A DNA stretch of 64,000 bases from JAXMAF01 sp046350555 (GCA_046350555.1 JAXMAF010000019.1:28378-92377), one strand, 5' to 3'; positions 47,311 to 55,820 are shown, counted from the first letter of the stretch. Notes: generated by a model from the letters alone, not told the origin. Numbers and translations: made by a program.

Positions 47311-47409
47311 GACGCCGGTGACGGCCGGGCCAGCTCGTCCGCGGGCCGCCATCTCGGATCAACCCCCGTCCTGCGACGCAAGAGGAAAGCAGGATTTTCG
47401 TGGTAGATG

Positions 47410-47415
47410 TATACT
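47410..47415 (+). promoter_or_regulatory. -10 box TATACT for the Ala/Lys-rich lipoprotein
   Basis: TATACT is close to consensus and predicts a start near 47422 with a ~100-base leader. No clear -35 is seen. The gene also has GGAGA upstream of its ATG. Confidence 0.5.
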
Positions 47416-47522
47416 TGTCTTCGTTTCGCCGCCCGCGACGCTCGCGGGCGGCAGTCGGCGGCTGGCATGAAGGCCTGTCGCCATCGCACGCGATGACGCA
47501 TCGCCTTTTTGGAGACACTTTC

Positions 47523-48107
47523 ATGCGCACGTTCAGCATCACCCTCGCCACTGCCGCCACCGCGATGGCCATTCTCGTCGGTTGCGAGGACAAGAAGGCC
47601 GGTTCCGCCGGCGCCGCCGCCAGCGGCGCCGTTGACAAGATGAAGTCCGCCGCCGGAAGCGCCACCGACGCGGCCAAGAACGCCGCCAACAAGGCGGGCG
47701 AAGCGGCCAAGGACGCCGCCAACAAGACGATGGACGCCACCAAGGACGCGGCCAACAAGATGAGCGACGCGACCAAGGCCGCCGCGGCCGACTGGATGGA
47801 GGCCGCCAAGGCGAAGATCGCCGACATGGGCGGTGCCAACGCCGCCATGGCCAAGGTGAGCGACAGCGCCAAGGCCCAGCTCGCGGCGCTCAAGGACAAG
47901 GTCAAGAACGCGCCGGCCCCGGTGAAGTCGGCGGTCGAGCCGCTCATGACGCAGATCGACCAGCAGGTCGCCACCCTCGCCGGCAAGGCCGACGAGCTCA
48001 AGAAGGCGACGCCGGACAACTGGAAGTCGATCTGGGAGAGCGCCAAGCCGTCGATGGAGAAGATCGACGCCCTGGTGAAGCAGGTCAACGCGAAGCTCGC
48101 GGGCTGA
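47523..48107 (+). CDS. Alpha-helical Ala/Lys-rich lipoprotein
   Basis: ATG 47523 follows GGAGA by about eight bases. The signal sequence ends in a lipobox (AMAILVGC, Cys as lipidation site). The mature protein (~175 residues) is highly helical with 11-residue-like repeats, AAKNAANKAGEAAKDAANKT and DATKDAANKMSDATKAAAAD, like LEA or apolipoprotein-type amphipathic helices, and ends in a helical C-terminal half with PDNWKSIWESAKPSMEKI. Such proteins are often tied to membrane or desiccation stress; that is inference. A strong terminator follows. Unusually for this window, it has a long leader with a Shine-Dalgarno site. Confidence 0.8.
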   Translation: MRTFSITLATAATAMAILVGCEDKKAGSAGAAASGAVDKMKSAAGSATDAAKNAANKAGEAAKDAANKTMDATKDAANKMSDATKAAAADWMEAAKAKIADMGGANAAMAKVSDSAKAQLAALKDKVKNAPAPVKSAVEPLMTQIDQQVATLAGKADELKKATPDNWKSIWESAKPSMEKIDALVKQVNAKLAG

Positions 48108-48153
48108 CCGAGCCAGGCCGACGGACCCGCTCCGTCGATCGCGACAAGCCACG

Positions 48154-48187
48154 GCGACCCCGGCGACGTGCCGGGGTCGCTTTCGTT
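48154..48187 (+). terminator. Rho-independent terminator after the lipoprotein gene
   Basis: GCGACCCCGGC, loop GACGT and GCCGGGGTCGC make an 11-bp perfect stem followed by TTTCGTT. It also lies just beyond the stop of the convergent YqaE-like gene. Confidence 0.85.
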
Positions 48188-48198
48188 CGTGGTTGCCG

Positions 48199-48375
48199 TC
48201 AATCCTTCAGGACGATCCACAGGGCGTGGATGACACCGGGGATCCACCCGAGCAGCCAGAGCACGATGTTCAGGAGAAGCTGAAGTCCAAAGCCGCGCCG
48301 CAGTCCGACGGCGAGCGGTGGAAGCAGGATGGCGATGATGACGTACAGCAGCTTGTTGGTGTCGTCGACAGGCAT
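48199..48375 (-). CDS. YqaE/Pmp3-family small membrane protein
   Basis: The 58-residue protein reads MPVDDTNKLLYVIIAILLPP, then LAVGLRRGFGLQLLLNIVL, then WLLGWIPGVIHALWIVLKD. Two hydrophobic helices joined by a short loop with the P-P-L-A-V-G-L and L-W-L-L-G-W-I-P-G-x-I-H-A motifs are the signature of the YqaE/Pmp3 (UPF0057) family, linked in other organisms to membrane potential and salt stress. The ATG at 48375 is preceded by GGGAG within the perfect palindrome GGAGCGCTCC, which could fold over the ribosome site. Confidence 0.92.
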   Translation of the reverse strand: MPVDDTNKLLYVIIAILLPPLAVGLRRGFGLQLLLNIVLWLLGWIPGVIHALWIVLKD

Positions 48376-48498
48376 GGAGCGCTCCCGATGGGCCCGACGG
48401 TGCGCGCGGCGCGCCCGGCGGCGCTGCGAGTCTACATGATCGACGTCGCCCGAGCCCGGGGCACGGCCATCGTCGCCGACGCGCCGTCAGCCCTCCGC

Positions 48499-48504
48499 TA
48501 CGAT
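48499..48504 (+). promoter_or_regulatory. -10 box TACGAT for tRNA-Arg
   Basis: TACGAT ends 9 bases before the 5' end of tRNA-Arg, so the transcript would begin at or very near the mature tRNA end. Confidence 0.5.
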
Positions 48505-48513
48505 GTCGCCGCA

Positions 48514-48587
48514 GCGCCCGTAGCTCAGCTGGATAGAGCAGCGGTTTCCTAAATCGCAGGTCGTTGGTTCGAATCCAATCGGGCGCG
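48514..48587 (+). tRNA. tRNA-Arg (CCT)
   Basis: The 74-base gene has acceptor arms GCGCCCG/CGGGCGC, D-arm GCTC..GAGC, anticodon stem GCGGT/ATCGC around loop TTCCTAA, and a T-arm with GGTTCGAATCC. The anticodon CCT reads AGG codons. CCA is not encoded. The FHA-GAF-SpoIIE gene starts about 100 bases downstream. Confidence 0.95.
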
Positions 48588-48677
48588 CTTCCGGTTCATC
48601 GGGCGTGGCGGCGACCTCGAGCCGCAGGTCGATCGGCCCCACGACACTTCGCCGCAGACGGACCGCGCGCCACTGGT

Positions 48678-48683
48678 TACGCT
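48678..48683 (+). promoter_or_regulatory. -10 box TACGCT for the SpoIIE-type phosphatase
   Basis: TACGCT ends 6 bases before ATG 48690, giving another predicted leaderless transcript. Confidence 0.5.
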
Positions 48684-48689
48684 GGAACC

Positions 48690-50519
48690 ATGTCGTCGAG
48701 CCCATCGTCCAGCGAGTCCTTCGGCCAGTCCTCCGGCCAGTTTCTCCATGCACCAGCGGGTGCGCCCGCCGGCGCCTCCACCGGCATCTCCGCCGCCGCG
48801 GCGCACCATCCGCCGTTGCTGCTCGAAGCGGTCGCAGGACCGCATCCGCTGCGCGTCGAGCTCGCCGCCGAGGAGACGCACACCCTGGGGCGCGGCGTGG
48901 GTTGCGCGGTGCTGCTCGACGACCCGGCGACGCTCGTCTCGCGCCGCCATGCCCAGCTTGCACAGACCGGCGGCGAATGGTCGCTGACGGACCTCGGAAG
49001 CCGCCACGGCACGCGGCTCAACGGCGTCGCGATCGGCGCCAACCAGACCGTTCCGGTGCGCTCCGGCGACCTCGTCTCGATCGGGCCGTGGACGCTCATG
49101 CTCGGGCTCCCGGCGCGGGCGGGGATGACCGTCGGCGAGTCGACGCATGGAACGATCAATCGTCGCGTCACCGATGACGACCGAGGCACGACGGGACGCA
49201 CGATCAAGTCGATCCAGCCGGGCGAGGACGCGGCGCTGGCGAGCGACCGCCTGCAACTGCTCCTCCAGGTCGCCGAGGCGATCCACCGCGCCGACACCCT
49301 GACGCAGCTCTCCGAATCGGTCATCGGCGTCCTCGCCGCGGGAACCCGCTTCGGGAACATCGCGATGCTCCGGCCGATGGCCTCGGACGGCTCGGTCGAG
49401 GTGCTGGCGCTCCGCACCAGCGGCCGCGTGCGGCCCGAGCACTACCGCTTCAGCCGTTCGATCCTCCTCCAGGCGGCCACCGGCGTCGTCGTGATCCGCA
49501 GCGCGATGGATTCGCCCGGAGAGATCGAGGCGTCGATGGTCACGCTCGAGATCGCCGAGGCGCTCTGCGTCCCGCTGATGGCCGAAGGCGTGGTGCTGGC
49601 GCTGCTCTATCTCGACAACCGCGGCGACGGACGAAACGACGACGGCCGCGCCAGCCGGCGTCCGGCGCGAGCGGGCGAGGACCGCGCCTTCGCGACGGCC
49701 GTGGGACGCATGGCGGGGCTGGCGATGCGCAACCTGATGTCGCGCGAGATCAGCGTCCGCCTCGCGGCGCGCGAGGGCGAGGTCGCCGCCGCCGCGGCGA
49801 TGCAGGGCATGATCCTTCCGGCGGAGCGCGGCGCGTTTCCCGGCGTCGACTACGCGGCCCGCTATCGCGCCGGGCGCGACGTGAGCGGCGACTTCTTCGA
49901 TGTCATCGCGCTCGACGACGGCCGCGTTGCCGTCGCCGTCGGCGACGTGAGCGGCAAGGGCGTCGGCGCCGCGGTGCTGGCGGTCTTGACGCAGGGATAC
50001 CTGCGCGGCGCGCTCTGCGCCTCGGGCGACATGCGCGACGCGCTCGGCGCGCTCCAGACGTTCATCTGGGCCAAGACCGGCGCCGAGCGCTTCGTGACGC
50101 TCTGGCTCGGGGTGATCGATCCCGCGGCCGGACGCCTTCGCTACGTTGACGCCGGCCACGGCTACGCGATGCTCGTCGAGCCGGGCGGCCGGCACACGGT
50201 GCTCACGGAGGATGGCGGCCCGCCGCTGGGCGCGACCGACAACACCGTCTACCAGTTCGCCGAGCGCGACCTGCCAGCGGATGCGGTGCTGTTGCTCATG
50301 AGCGACGGGGTCATCGAGCAGCCGAGCGCCGCGGCCGCGAGCGGCACCGCGGAGAGCCTCGAGCACTTCGGCGTCGAGGGCATGATGGGGCGCATCGACG
50401 TTTCGATGCCGCCCAACGGCATCGTCGACGCGATCTTCGCCGCCGTCGCCGAGCACGCCGGGACGCTCCAGCTCGCCGACGACGCGACGGTGGTCGCGGT
50501 GCGCCGCACCGGCCCGTAG
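48690..50519 (+). CDS. FHA-GAF-SpoIIE (PP2C) protein serine phosphatase
   Basis: The 609-residue protein has, after a Ser/Ala-rich start, an FHA domain (LGRGVGCAVLLDDPATLVSRRHAQL, shown in part; then LGSRHGTRLNGVAIG), a GAF domain (about residues 190-370, FGNIAMLRPMASDGSVEVLA) and a C-terminal SpoIIE/PP2C domain with RDVSGDFFDVIALDDGRVAV, GDVSGKGVGAAVLAV, YVDAGHGYAMLV and LLLMSDGVIEQ, which hold the metal-binding Asp residues. FHA domains bind phosphothreonine, so it probably reverses Ser/Thr kinase signalling such as that of the kinase at 61801. No kinase neighbours it directly. Confidence 0.9.
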   Translation: MSSSPSSSESFGQSSGQFLHAPAGAPAGASTGISAAAAHHPPLLLEAVAGPHPLRVELAAEETHTLGRGVGCAVLLDDPATLVSRRHAQLAQTGGEWSLTDLGSRHGTRLNGVAIGANQTVPVRSGDLVSIGPWTLMLGLPARAGMTVGESTHGTINRRVTDDDRGTTGRTIKSIQPGEDAALASDRLQLLLQVAEAIHRADTLTQLSESVIGVLAAGTRFGNIAMLRPMASDGSVEVLALRTSGRVRPEHYRFSRSILLQAATGVVVIRSAMDSPGEIEASMVTLEIAEALCVPLMAEGVVLALLYLDNRGDGRNDDGRASRRPARAGEDRAFATAVGRMAGLAMRNLMSREISVRLAAREGEVAAAAAMQGMILPAERGAFPGVDYAARYRAGRDVSGDFFDVIALDDGRVAVAVGDVSGKGVGAAVLAVLTQGYLRGALCASGDMRDALGALQTFIWAKTGAERFVTLWLGVIDPAAGRLRYVDAGHGYAMLVEPGGRHTVLTEDGGPPLGATDNTVYQFAERDLPADAVLLLMSDGVIEQPSAAAASGTAESLEHFGVEGMMGRIDVSMPPNGIVDAIFAAVAEHAGTLQLADDATVVAVRRTGP

Positions 50520-50540
50520 ACGACGCCGGCTCGCCTCGCG

Positions 50541-52601
50541 TCAATCGTCCTCTTCGTGGTGCGGCTTGTACGCCGCCACGACCGCCGCCTGCACGTTGGG
50601 CGGCGTCTGCTCGTCGTGGCTGTACTCCATCGAGTACGAGCCCACGCCCGCGGTCAGCGACTTGAGCGTGTTGGCGTAGTTCATCACCTCGGAGAGCGGG
50701 ACCTCGGCCTTCACCACGGCCTGGTTGCCCGGCAGCATGTCGGTGCCGTGGATGCGGCCGCGCTTGCCCGAGAGGTCGCTGGCGATGTCGCCGATCATGT
50801 CGGCGGGGATCGTGATCTCCATCTTCACGAAGGGTTCGAGCAGCGTCGGCCGCGCCTTCTGGACCGCGTCGATGAATGCGCGCTTGCCGGCGGTGATGAA
50901 CGCCACTTCCTTCGAGTCGACCGGATGGTGCTTGCCGTCGTAGACGCTCACGCGGATGCCGTGCATCGGATAGCCCGCGACGCAGCCCAGGCCGAGCACC
51001 GTGCGGATGCCCTTCTCGATCGCCGGCATGTACTGGCGCGGCACGCTGCCACCGAAGGTGTCGTCGACGAACTCGAACGTCTCGCCGCCCGCCGCGTCCC
51101 CCGCCGGAAGCGGCTCGACGCGCAGGAAGACCTCGCCGAACTGGCCGGCGCCGCCGGTCTGCTTCTTGTGGCGGTGATGGCCCTCGGCCCGCGCCGTGAT
51201 CGTCTCCTTGTACGCGACGCGCGGCGGCTGCGTCCGGACCTCGACGCCGTAGCGGTCCTTCAGCATCCTGAGCTTCACGCGCAGGTGCAGCTCGCCCAGG
51301 CCGCGCACGACGAGCTGCTGCGTCGCGGCGACGCGCTCGTACTGGAAGGTGGGATCCTCGCCGGCCATCCTCTGGAGCGCCTCGCCGAGCTTGGTCTCCG
51401 CGTTCTTGTTGGCGCCTTCGATGGCGAGCCCGTACATCGGTGTCGGCAGCGGCATCGGCTGGAGGTGCAGGTGCTCGCCGATGGTTCCGTCGTGGAGCAC
51501 GCTGTTGAAGTGGATCTCGTCGATCTTCGCCACCGCGCCGATGTCGCCGGCGATGATCGCGTCGACCTCGGCGTGCTGCTTGCCCTGGAGCTTGAAGACG
51601 TGGGCGATGCGGATCGGCTTGCGTCCGTCGTCGAGCTTCGGCTGCACGTCGTGGCCGACGACGCCCTGATGGACCTTGAAGACCGCGAGCTTGCCGACGT
51701 ACGGATCGGCCGAGACCTTGAAGACGTGCGCCAGCAGCGGCTTGGACGGATCGAGCGTCGGCGCGAATGTCTGCCCGGCGCCCTCCTTGTCGAACTCGAA
51801 CGGCCGCGGATTGCCCTCGGTCGGGTTGGGGCAGAGGCCGACGATCACGTCGAGCAGCTCCTTCACGCCGACGCCGTCGCGGGCGCTGGTGAAGCAGATC
51901 GGGATCAGGTGCGCCTCGCGGAGCGCCTTCTCGAACGGTTCGTGCAGCGACGCGTGCGCGACGCGCCCCTGCTCGAGATACGTCTGCATGAGCGCCTCGT
52001 CGACCTCGATCACCTGCTCGTGGATCGCGGTGTGGAAGTCGTCGACGGCGCCGAGGTCGCTCGTGCCGACGACGTTGCGGAAGCAGTCGACGACCTTCTT
52101 GCCGCCGTCGATGGGAAGGTTCACCGGAAGGCAGACGTTCCCGAAGGTCTCCTTGATCGCCGCGACCAGCTCGGCGAGATCCGCGCCCTGGTCGATCTTG
52201 TTGATGACGATCATGCGCGGCAGGTTGCGCTCCTCCGCGAGCTTCATGAGCCGGCGCGTGACGTTGTGCACGCCGGTTGTCGCGTCGATCACCATCATGA
52301 TCGTCTCGACCGCGGGGAAGGCGCTCATCGCCTTGCCGATGAAGTCGGCTGCGCCGGGGGTGTCGATCAGGTTGATGTGGGCGTTGCCGTGGTCGATGTG
52401 CACGAGCTTGCTGTCGAGGGAGTGGCGCATCTCCTTCTCGAGGTCGTCGTAGTCGCAGACCGTGTTGCCGTCCTCGACGCGCCCCGCGCGGCCGATGGCC
52501 CCCGACGCGGCGAGCATCGCCTCGATCAGCGTCGTCTTCCCGGAGCCAGGACCGCCCGTCACGGCAAGGTTGCGGATGTCCTCGGTTCGGTACTTGGGCA
52601 T
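50541..52601 (-). CDS. EF-G-like translation GTPase
   Basis: The 686-residue protein has the P-loop GGPGSGKTT (16-24), NLIDTPGAADFIGKAM, INKIDQ and all later EF-G domains (ATQQLVVRGLGELHLRVKLR, QTGGAGQFGEVFLRVE, GDIASDLSGKRGRI). Canonical EF-G has His in DTPGHVDF; here it is Ala, and the G1 loop is TGGPGSGKTT rather than AHIDAGKTT, so it belongs to the EF-G-like (FusA2-type) branch with uncertain role. ATG 52601 has AGGAGC upstream inside GGAGCGCTCC, the same palindrome as before the YqaE gene. A TATAGT -10 is about 85 bases upstream. It converges with the phosphatase gene. Confidence 0.9.
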   Translation of the reverse strand: MPKYRTEDIRNLAVTGGPGSGKTTLIEAMLAASGAIGRAGRVEDGNTVCDYDDLEKEMRHSLDSKLVHIDHGNAHINLIDTPGAADFIGKAMSAFPAVETIMMVIDATTGVHNVTRRLMKLAEERNLPRMIVINKIDQGADLAELVAAIKETFGNVCLPVNLPIDGGKKVVDCFRNVVGTSDLGAVDDFHTAIHEQVIEVDEALMQTYLEQGRVAHASLHEPFEKALREAHLIPICFTSARDGVGVKELLDVIVGLCPNPTEGNPRPFEFDKEGAGQTFAPTLDPSKPLLAHVFKVSADPYVGKLAVFKVHQGVVGHDVQPKLDDGRKPIRIAHVFKLQGKQHAEVDAIIAGDIGAVAKIDEIHFNSVLHDGTIGEHLHLQPMPLPTPMYGLAIEGANKNAETKLGEALQRMAGEDPTFQYERVAATQQLVVRGLGELHLRVKLRMLKDRYGVEVRTQPPRVAYKETITARAEGHHRHKKQTGGAGQFGEVFLRVEPLPAGDAAGGETFEFVDDTFGGSVPRQYMPAIEKGIRTVLGLGCVAGYPMHGIRVSVYDGKHHPVDSKEVAFITAGKRAFIDAVQKARPTLLEPFVKMEITIPADMIGDIASDLSGKRGRIHGTDMLPGNQAVVKAEVPLSEVMNYANTLKSLTAGVGSYSMEYSHDEQTPPNVQAAVVAAYKPHHEEDD

Positions 52602-52685
52602 TGGAGCGCTCCTGAAGCTGGGGTGGGACTGAGGGCGGGGTGCGGTCGGGCCGCCGTCGCGCGGGGCGACTCAGGGAAGCGTTGC

Positions 52686-52691
52686 ACTATA
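52686..52691 (-). promoter_or_regulatory. -10 box TATAGT for the EF-G-like gene
   Basis: TATAGT on the minus strand is close to consensus and predicts a leader of about 78 bases, which fits the presence of a Shine-Dalgarno site in this gene. Confidence 0.5.
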
Positions 52692-52823
52692 ACTGACGCG
52701 ACCGCGGCGAGGCATAGCGGCTCCGTCGACGGCCGCGATGCGGCGAGACGGCGATCGCGCCCCCGCGCCTCGACGGGCCTCGGCCGACGCGCCGCGGCCA
52801 GTTCGCCCCCGTCCGCCCGCTAC

Positions 52824-52829
52824 TACACT
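52824..52829 (+). promoter_or_regulatory. -10 box TACACT for lpxA
   Basis: TACACT ends 7 bases before ATG 52837, as in the deacetylase and FkbM genes. Confidence 0.6.
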
Positions 52830-52836
52830 CGCCGAC

Positions 52837-53688
52837 ATGGCCACGGTTCATCCAACAGCGATCGTCGAAGGCGACGTGCGGCTCGCCGACGACGTCACGA
52901 TCGGACCGCACTGCGTGCTTCGCGCGCCGGCCGGAACGTCGATCGTCATCGGCCGCGGGTCGCGCCTCATGGGCCAGTCGTGGATCGAGGGGCCGGCCGT
53001 CCTCGGCACGGGCAACACCGTCTATCCCTTCGTCACGCTCGGCTTCTCGCCGCAGGACCTCAAGTGGGATCCGGCGGACGCGGGCGCGGGCGTGACCATC
53101 GGCGACGCGAACGTCTTCCGCGAAGGCGCCTCCATCCATCGCGCCACCTCGCGGACCACGCCGACGATCATCGGCAACTCGAACTACTTCATGGCCAATT
53201 CGCACGCCGGACACGACGCGCGCATCGGCAACAACTGCATCTTCGCCAACGGCACGCTTCTCGCCGGACACGTGGTGATCGGCGATCGCGTCGTGACCGG
53301 CGGCAACGTCTGCGTCCACCAGTTCTGCCGCATCGCGCGCGGGTGCATGCTCTCCGGCGCCGTCGCGACCGGCCGCGACCTCCCCCCCTTCGTGACGCTC
53401 ACCGGCCTCAACATCGTCGGGAGCCTCAACATCGTGGGCCTGCGGCGCAGCGGCGCCGATGCGGAGACGATCCAACACGTCCGCTGGGTCTACAAGACGC
53501 TCTACCGCGAAGGCGTCTCGCCCCGGGCGGCGCTGCCGGCGCTGCGCGAGCGCGAGCACGTGCCCGTGGTGCGCGAGTACATCGAGTTCATCGAGTCGTC
53601 GAAGCGCGGCATCTGCCCGTCGCACGGCGGATCGGGACGACGCAGCCTGACGACCAACGACGGAGGCGCCGAGCAGTTGGAGGAGTGA
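52837..53688 (+). CDS. lpxA: Acyl-ACP--UDP-N-acetylglucosamine O-acyltransferase
   Basis: LpxA carries out the first step of lipid A synthesis. The 283-residue protein begins with left-handed beta-helix hexapeptides (ATVHPTAIVEGDVRLADDVT, IGPHCVLRAP), contains the conserved GFSPQDLKW, and has the catalytic His in FMANSHAGHDARIGNNCIFA, where E. coli has AHVAHD. ITGLNIVGLRRSG-like sequence (LTGLNIVGSLNIVGLRRSG) and the C-terminal helices follow. ATG 52837 is fixed by homology and by a TACACT box 7 bases upstream. The last ~25 residues are extra. lpxA standing alone, without lpxD, fabZ or lpxB, is unlike E. coli. Confidence 0.93.
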   Translation: MATVHPTAIVEGDVRLADDVTIGPHCVLRAPAGTSIVIGRGSRLMGQSWIEGPAVLGTGNTVYPFVTLGFSPQDLKWDPADAGAGVTIGDANVFREGASIHRATSRTTPTIIGNSNYFMANSHAGHDARIGNNCIFANGTLLAGHVVIGDRVVTGGNVCVHQFCRIARGCMLSGAVATGRDLPPFVTLTGLNIVGSLNIVGLRRSGADAETIQHVRWVYKTLYREGVSPRAALPALREREHVPVVREYIEFIESSKRGICPSHGGSGRRSLTTNDGGAEQLEE

Positions 53689-53734
53689 TCGCGTGGGGAT
53701 CGATCGCGACGCCCTGCGACTCGACATCGCACGG

Positions 53735-53802
53735 TCGGCGCACGCCTCCGAATCGGCGCACGGCCCCGAACCCGCGCACGGCCCCCGAATCGACGCACGC
53801 CC
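53735..53802 (+). repeat. 18-bp tandem repeat between lpxA and the metallo-beta-lactamase gene
   Basis: TCGGCGCACGCCTCCGAA, TCGGCGCACGGCCCCGAA, CCCGCGCACGGCCCCCGAA and a partial unit follow one another and end 18 bases before GTG 53821. Confidence 0.85.
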
Positions 53803-53820
53803 AGACAGGTCGCGATTGGC

Positions 53821-54735
53821 GTGAACGCTCCCCTCGCCCTTTCCATCCTTGGCAGCGGCTCCAGCGGCAACTGCACGGCGATCGTCCTCGGTCCGGACGA
53901 ACCGGCGCCGCGCGTGATCCTCGTCGACGCCGGACTCTCGCCCAGGTCGACGCGACGGCGCCTCGGCGAGGTTGGCCTGCGCTTCACCGACGTCACCGAC
54001 ATCCTGCTCACCCACCTCGACAGCGACCACCTCCATGCCTCGTGGCCAGCCGCGCTCTTCCACAACGACCGGATCCACGTGCACATCCATGCGCGGCACG
54101 CGGCGGCGCTCCGGGCGACAGGCCTCAATGCGCGGCGCCTCTGCGTCATCGACGACACCTCCGAGGAACTTCCGCTCCTTCCGCCACCGGCCACGTGGCC
54201 GCGCGAGGGCGAGGCCGCGCCGCGCTCGCCGACCTTCCACGATGGAACCCGCGTCGGCTCCGTTGGACTGCCGCACGACGAGGCCGGCGCCACCGCGTAC
54301 GTGCTCGAGCACGCGGGCGCGCGCATCGGCTTCGCGACCGATCTCGGCCACGTCACGGCGCGCCTGCTCGAGGCGTTCGTCGACCTCGATGCGCTCGCCT
54401 TCGAGAGCAACTACGACCCGCACCTTCAGCTCGCCTCGGCGCGCCCGGAGTTCCTCAAGCGCCGCATCATGGGCGGCCACGGCCACCTCTCCAACGAGGA
54501 GGCGCTCGAGGCCATCGTCGAGATCGATCGTCGCAGCCGCCTTCAGCATGTGGCGCTGCTGCATCTCTCGCGGCAGTGCAACGATCCCGGGCTGGTGCGC
54601 AGCCTCTGGGCGTCGAAGGCGCCGCATCTCGTCGGCCGACTCGTGCTCGCCCGGCAGGACGTGCCGACGCCGATGCTGCGCGTGGCTCCAACCGGTCAGC
54701 GCTCGCCCGACGCCGGCTCATGCCGATTCCAGTAG
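53821..54735 (+). CDS. Metallo-beta-lactamase-fold hydrolase (YycJ/WalJ-like)
   Basis: The 304-residue protein starts at GTG 53821 with LALSILGSGSSGNCTAIVLG, the N-terminus typical of YycJ-type enzymes, and has DILLTHLDSDHLHASWPAAL. The usual THxHxDH reads THLDSDH, so one His of the motif is Asp, as can occur in RNase Z-like and related branches. Later motifs include IGFATDLGHVTARLLEAF, ALAFESNYDP, MGGHGHLSNEEAL and LLHLSRQCND. A nuclease or phosphodiesterase role is likely. The stop TAG (54733-54735) lies inside repeat A8, so the last residues are repeat-encoded. Confidence 0.82.
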   Translation: MNAPLALSILGSGSSGNCTAIVLGPDEPAPRVILVDAGLSPRSTRRRLGEVGLRFTDVTDILLTHLDSDHLHASWPAALFHNDRIHVHIHARHAAALRATGLNARRLCVIDDTSEELPLLPPPATWPREGEAAPRSPTFHDGTRVGSVGLPHDEAGATAYVLEHAGARIGFATDLGHVTARLLEAFVDLDALAFESNYDPHLQLASARPEFLKRRIMGGHGHLSNEEALEAIVEIDRRSRLQHVALLHLSRQCNDPGLVRSLWASKAPHLVGRLVLARQDVPTPMLRVAPTGQRSPDAGSCRFQ

Positions 54736-54825
54736 ACCTCCATGCGTTGGACCCCCTGCCCACAGCGGCGGCGCACGGCGGAATCGGGTTGGGCGGGGCG
54801 CGAGAGTCAAATGGGACGCGTCTCA
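54718..54825 (+). repeat. Family A repeat, copy A8, between two convergent genes
   Basis: TCATGCCGATTCCAGTAGAC, CTCCATGCGTTGGACCCC, GCCCACAGCGGCGGCGCACG, GCGGAATCGGGTTGGGCGG and GAGAGTCAAATGGGACGCG are in family order. The left gene stops at a TAG inside it, and the stop codon of the right (minus) gene is its last triplet. Confidence 0.92.
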
Positions 54826-55626
54826 GCGGCCCGGTGACCGGACGGGAAGGCCGCCGGGCGGCAGCCCCGCAGGCATCGCCGCGCGCTGCCTGCGCTCGAT
54901 GGCCTTCGCGTCGATCCGCGCGCGGCAGACACGGCGTCCGTCCTCGCAGAGGGTCTCGAGCAGTGGCGTTCCGGCGGGCGCTTCGTCGGTGATGGCAACC
55001 ACGAGATCCTCGGCGGCGCGGCCGTCGGCGCCGATGACGCGATGGACCTGGCGCGGAACGGCGACGTCGCGCACCTCGGTCGACGGTCCCGCGTCAAGCC
55101 GGAGATCGTCGCGATCGACCCACCACGCGATCGGCTCGCCCGGCATGAGGATCGTGCCCGGCGGCGCGACGACCAGCGTGCCGCGCTGGTCGAAGCCGTC
55201 GGCCTCGGGATCGCACCCGGCCAGCGGCGGAACGACCAGTTCGCCCGGCCCGAGCCACGCCAGCTCGCGCGCACCCAGCCACGCCGCGGACGCGAGCGCG
55301 GCGGCGGCATCCTTCTGCAATTCGAGCAGCGCCACAGGCGGCGCGGCGCCCCGCCAGAGCTCGCCGAGCCGCGCATTGGCCGCGTGAACGATCAGCGCCG
55401 CGCGGTCGCGGGCCAGCGCCCGCTCGTCGCGCGCGAGCTGCGCCGCCTCCTTCAGGGCCATCGTCGTCGCGTGCAGCTCGATGATCGCGGGCACCGCGGC
55501 GCGCCAGCGATCGCCATCGGCGTCGCGCGGCAGCGCCACCGCGGCCCGCGCGAACTCCATCCATCGGGCGAGCAGCGACGCCCACGTCAGCGCTCGGGTC
55601 GATGATTCGTCGATCGATGCGGACAT
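54823..55626 (-). CDS. Hypothetical protein
   Basis: A 267-residue soluble-looking protein with no signal peptide. The N-terminal half is Ala-rich and helical (WASLLARWMEFARAAVALPR, LARDERALARDRAALIVHAA); the C-terminal half looks like beta structure with DQRGTLVVAPPGTILMPGEP, VRDVAVPRQVHRVIGADGRA and DLVVAITDEAPAGTPLLETL. I do not recognise the family. The start at ATG 55626 is the first in frame. The TGA stop overlaps the end of repeat A8. Codon use is the same as in the neighbours, so it is probably a native gene. Confidence 0.7.
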   Translation of the reverse strand: MSASIDESSTRALTWASLLARWMEFARAAVALPRDADGDRWRAAVPAIIELHATTMALKEAAQLARDERALARDRAALIVHAANARLGELWRGAAPPVALLELQKDAAAALASAAWLGARELAWLGPGELVVPPLAGCDPEADGFDQRGTLVVAPPGTILMPGEPIAWWVDRDDLRLDAGPSTEVRDVAVPRQVHRVIGADGRAAEDLVVAITDEAPAGTPLLETLCEDGRRVCRARIDAKAIERRQRAAMPAGLPPGGLPVRSPGR

Positions 55627-55710
55627 GGAGCGTGATCGCCGGACGGAAGCGGGTGGTTGGTCGACGATGATTCCGGCGGTGGCGGGGAGTGGCGGGCCGG
55701 GAAACAGCGA

Positions 55711-55820
55711 TCAGGAGAGAGGGAACAGGAATCAGGAATCAGGGACCAGGAATCAGGAATTCGGAGTCGGGGACCCCGTCCGTGGTCGAAGGCGGTTGCT
55801 GGCGCGCCGAGCCGTGCGGC
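55711..55820 (+). repeat. Family B repeat, single inverted copy
   Basis: CAGGAATCAGGAATCAGGG, CAGGAATTCGGAGTCGGGG, ACCCCGTCCGTGG and GCTGGCGCGCCGAGCCGTG are the reverse of the units at 23163-23620. It lies upstream of purF and starts with 10-12-bp microrepeats of CAGGAAT. Confidence 0.82.
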
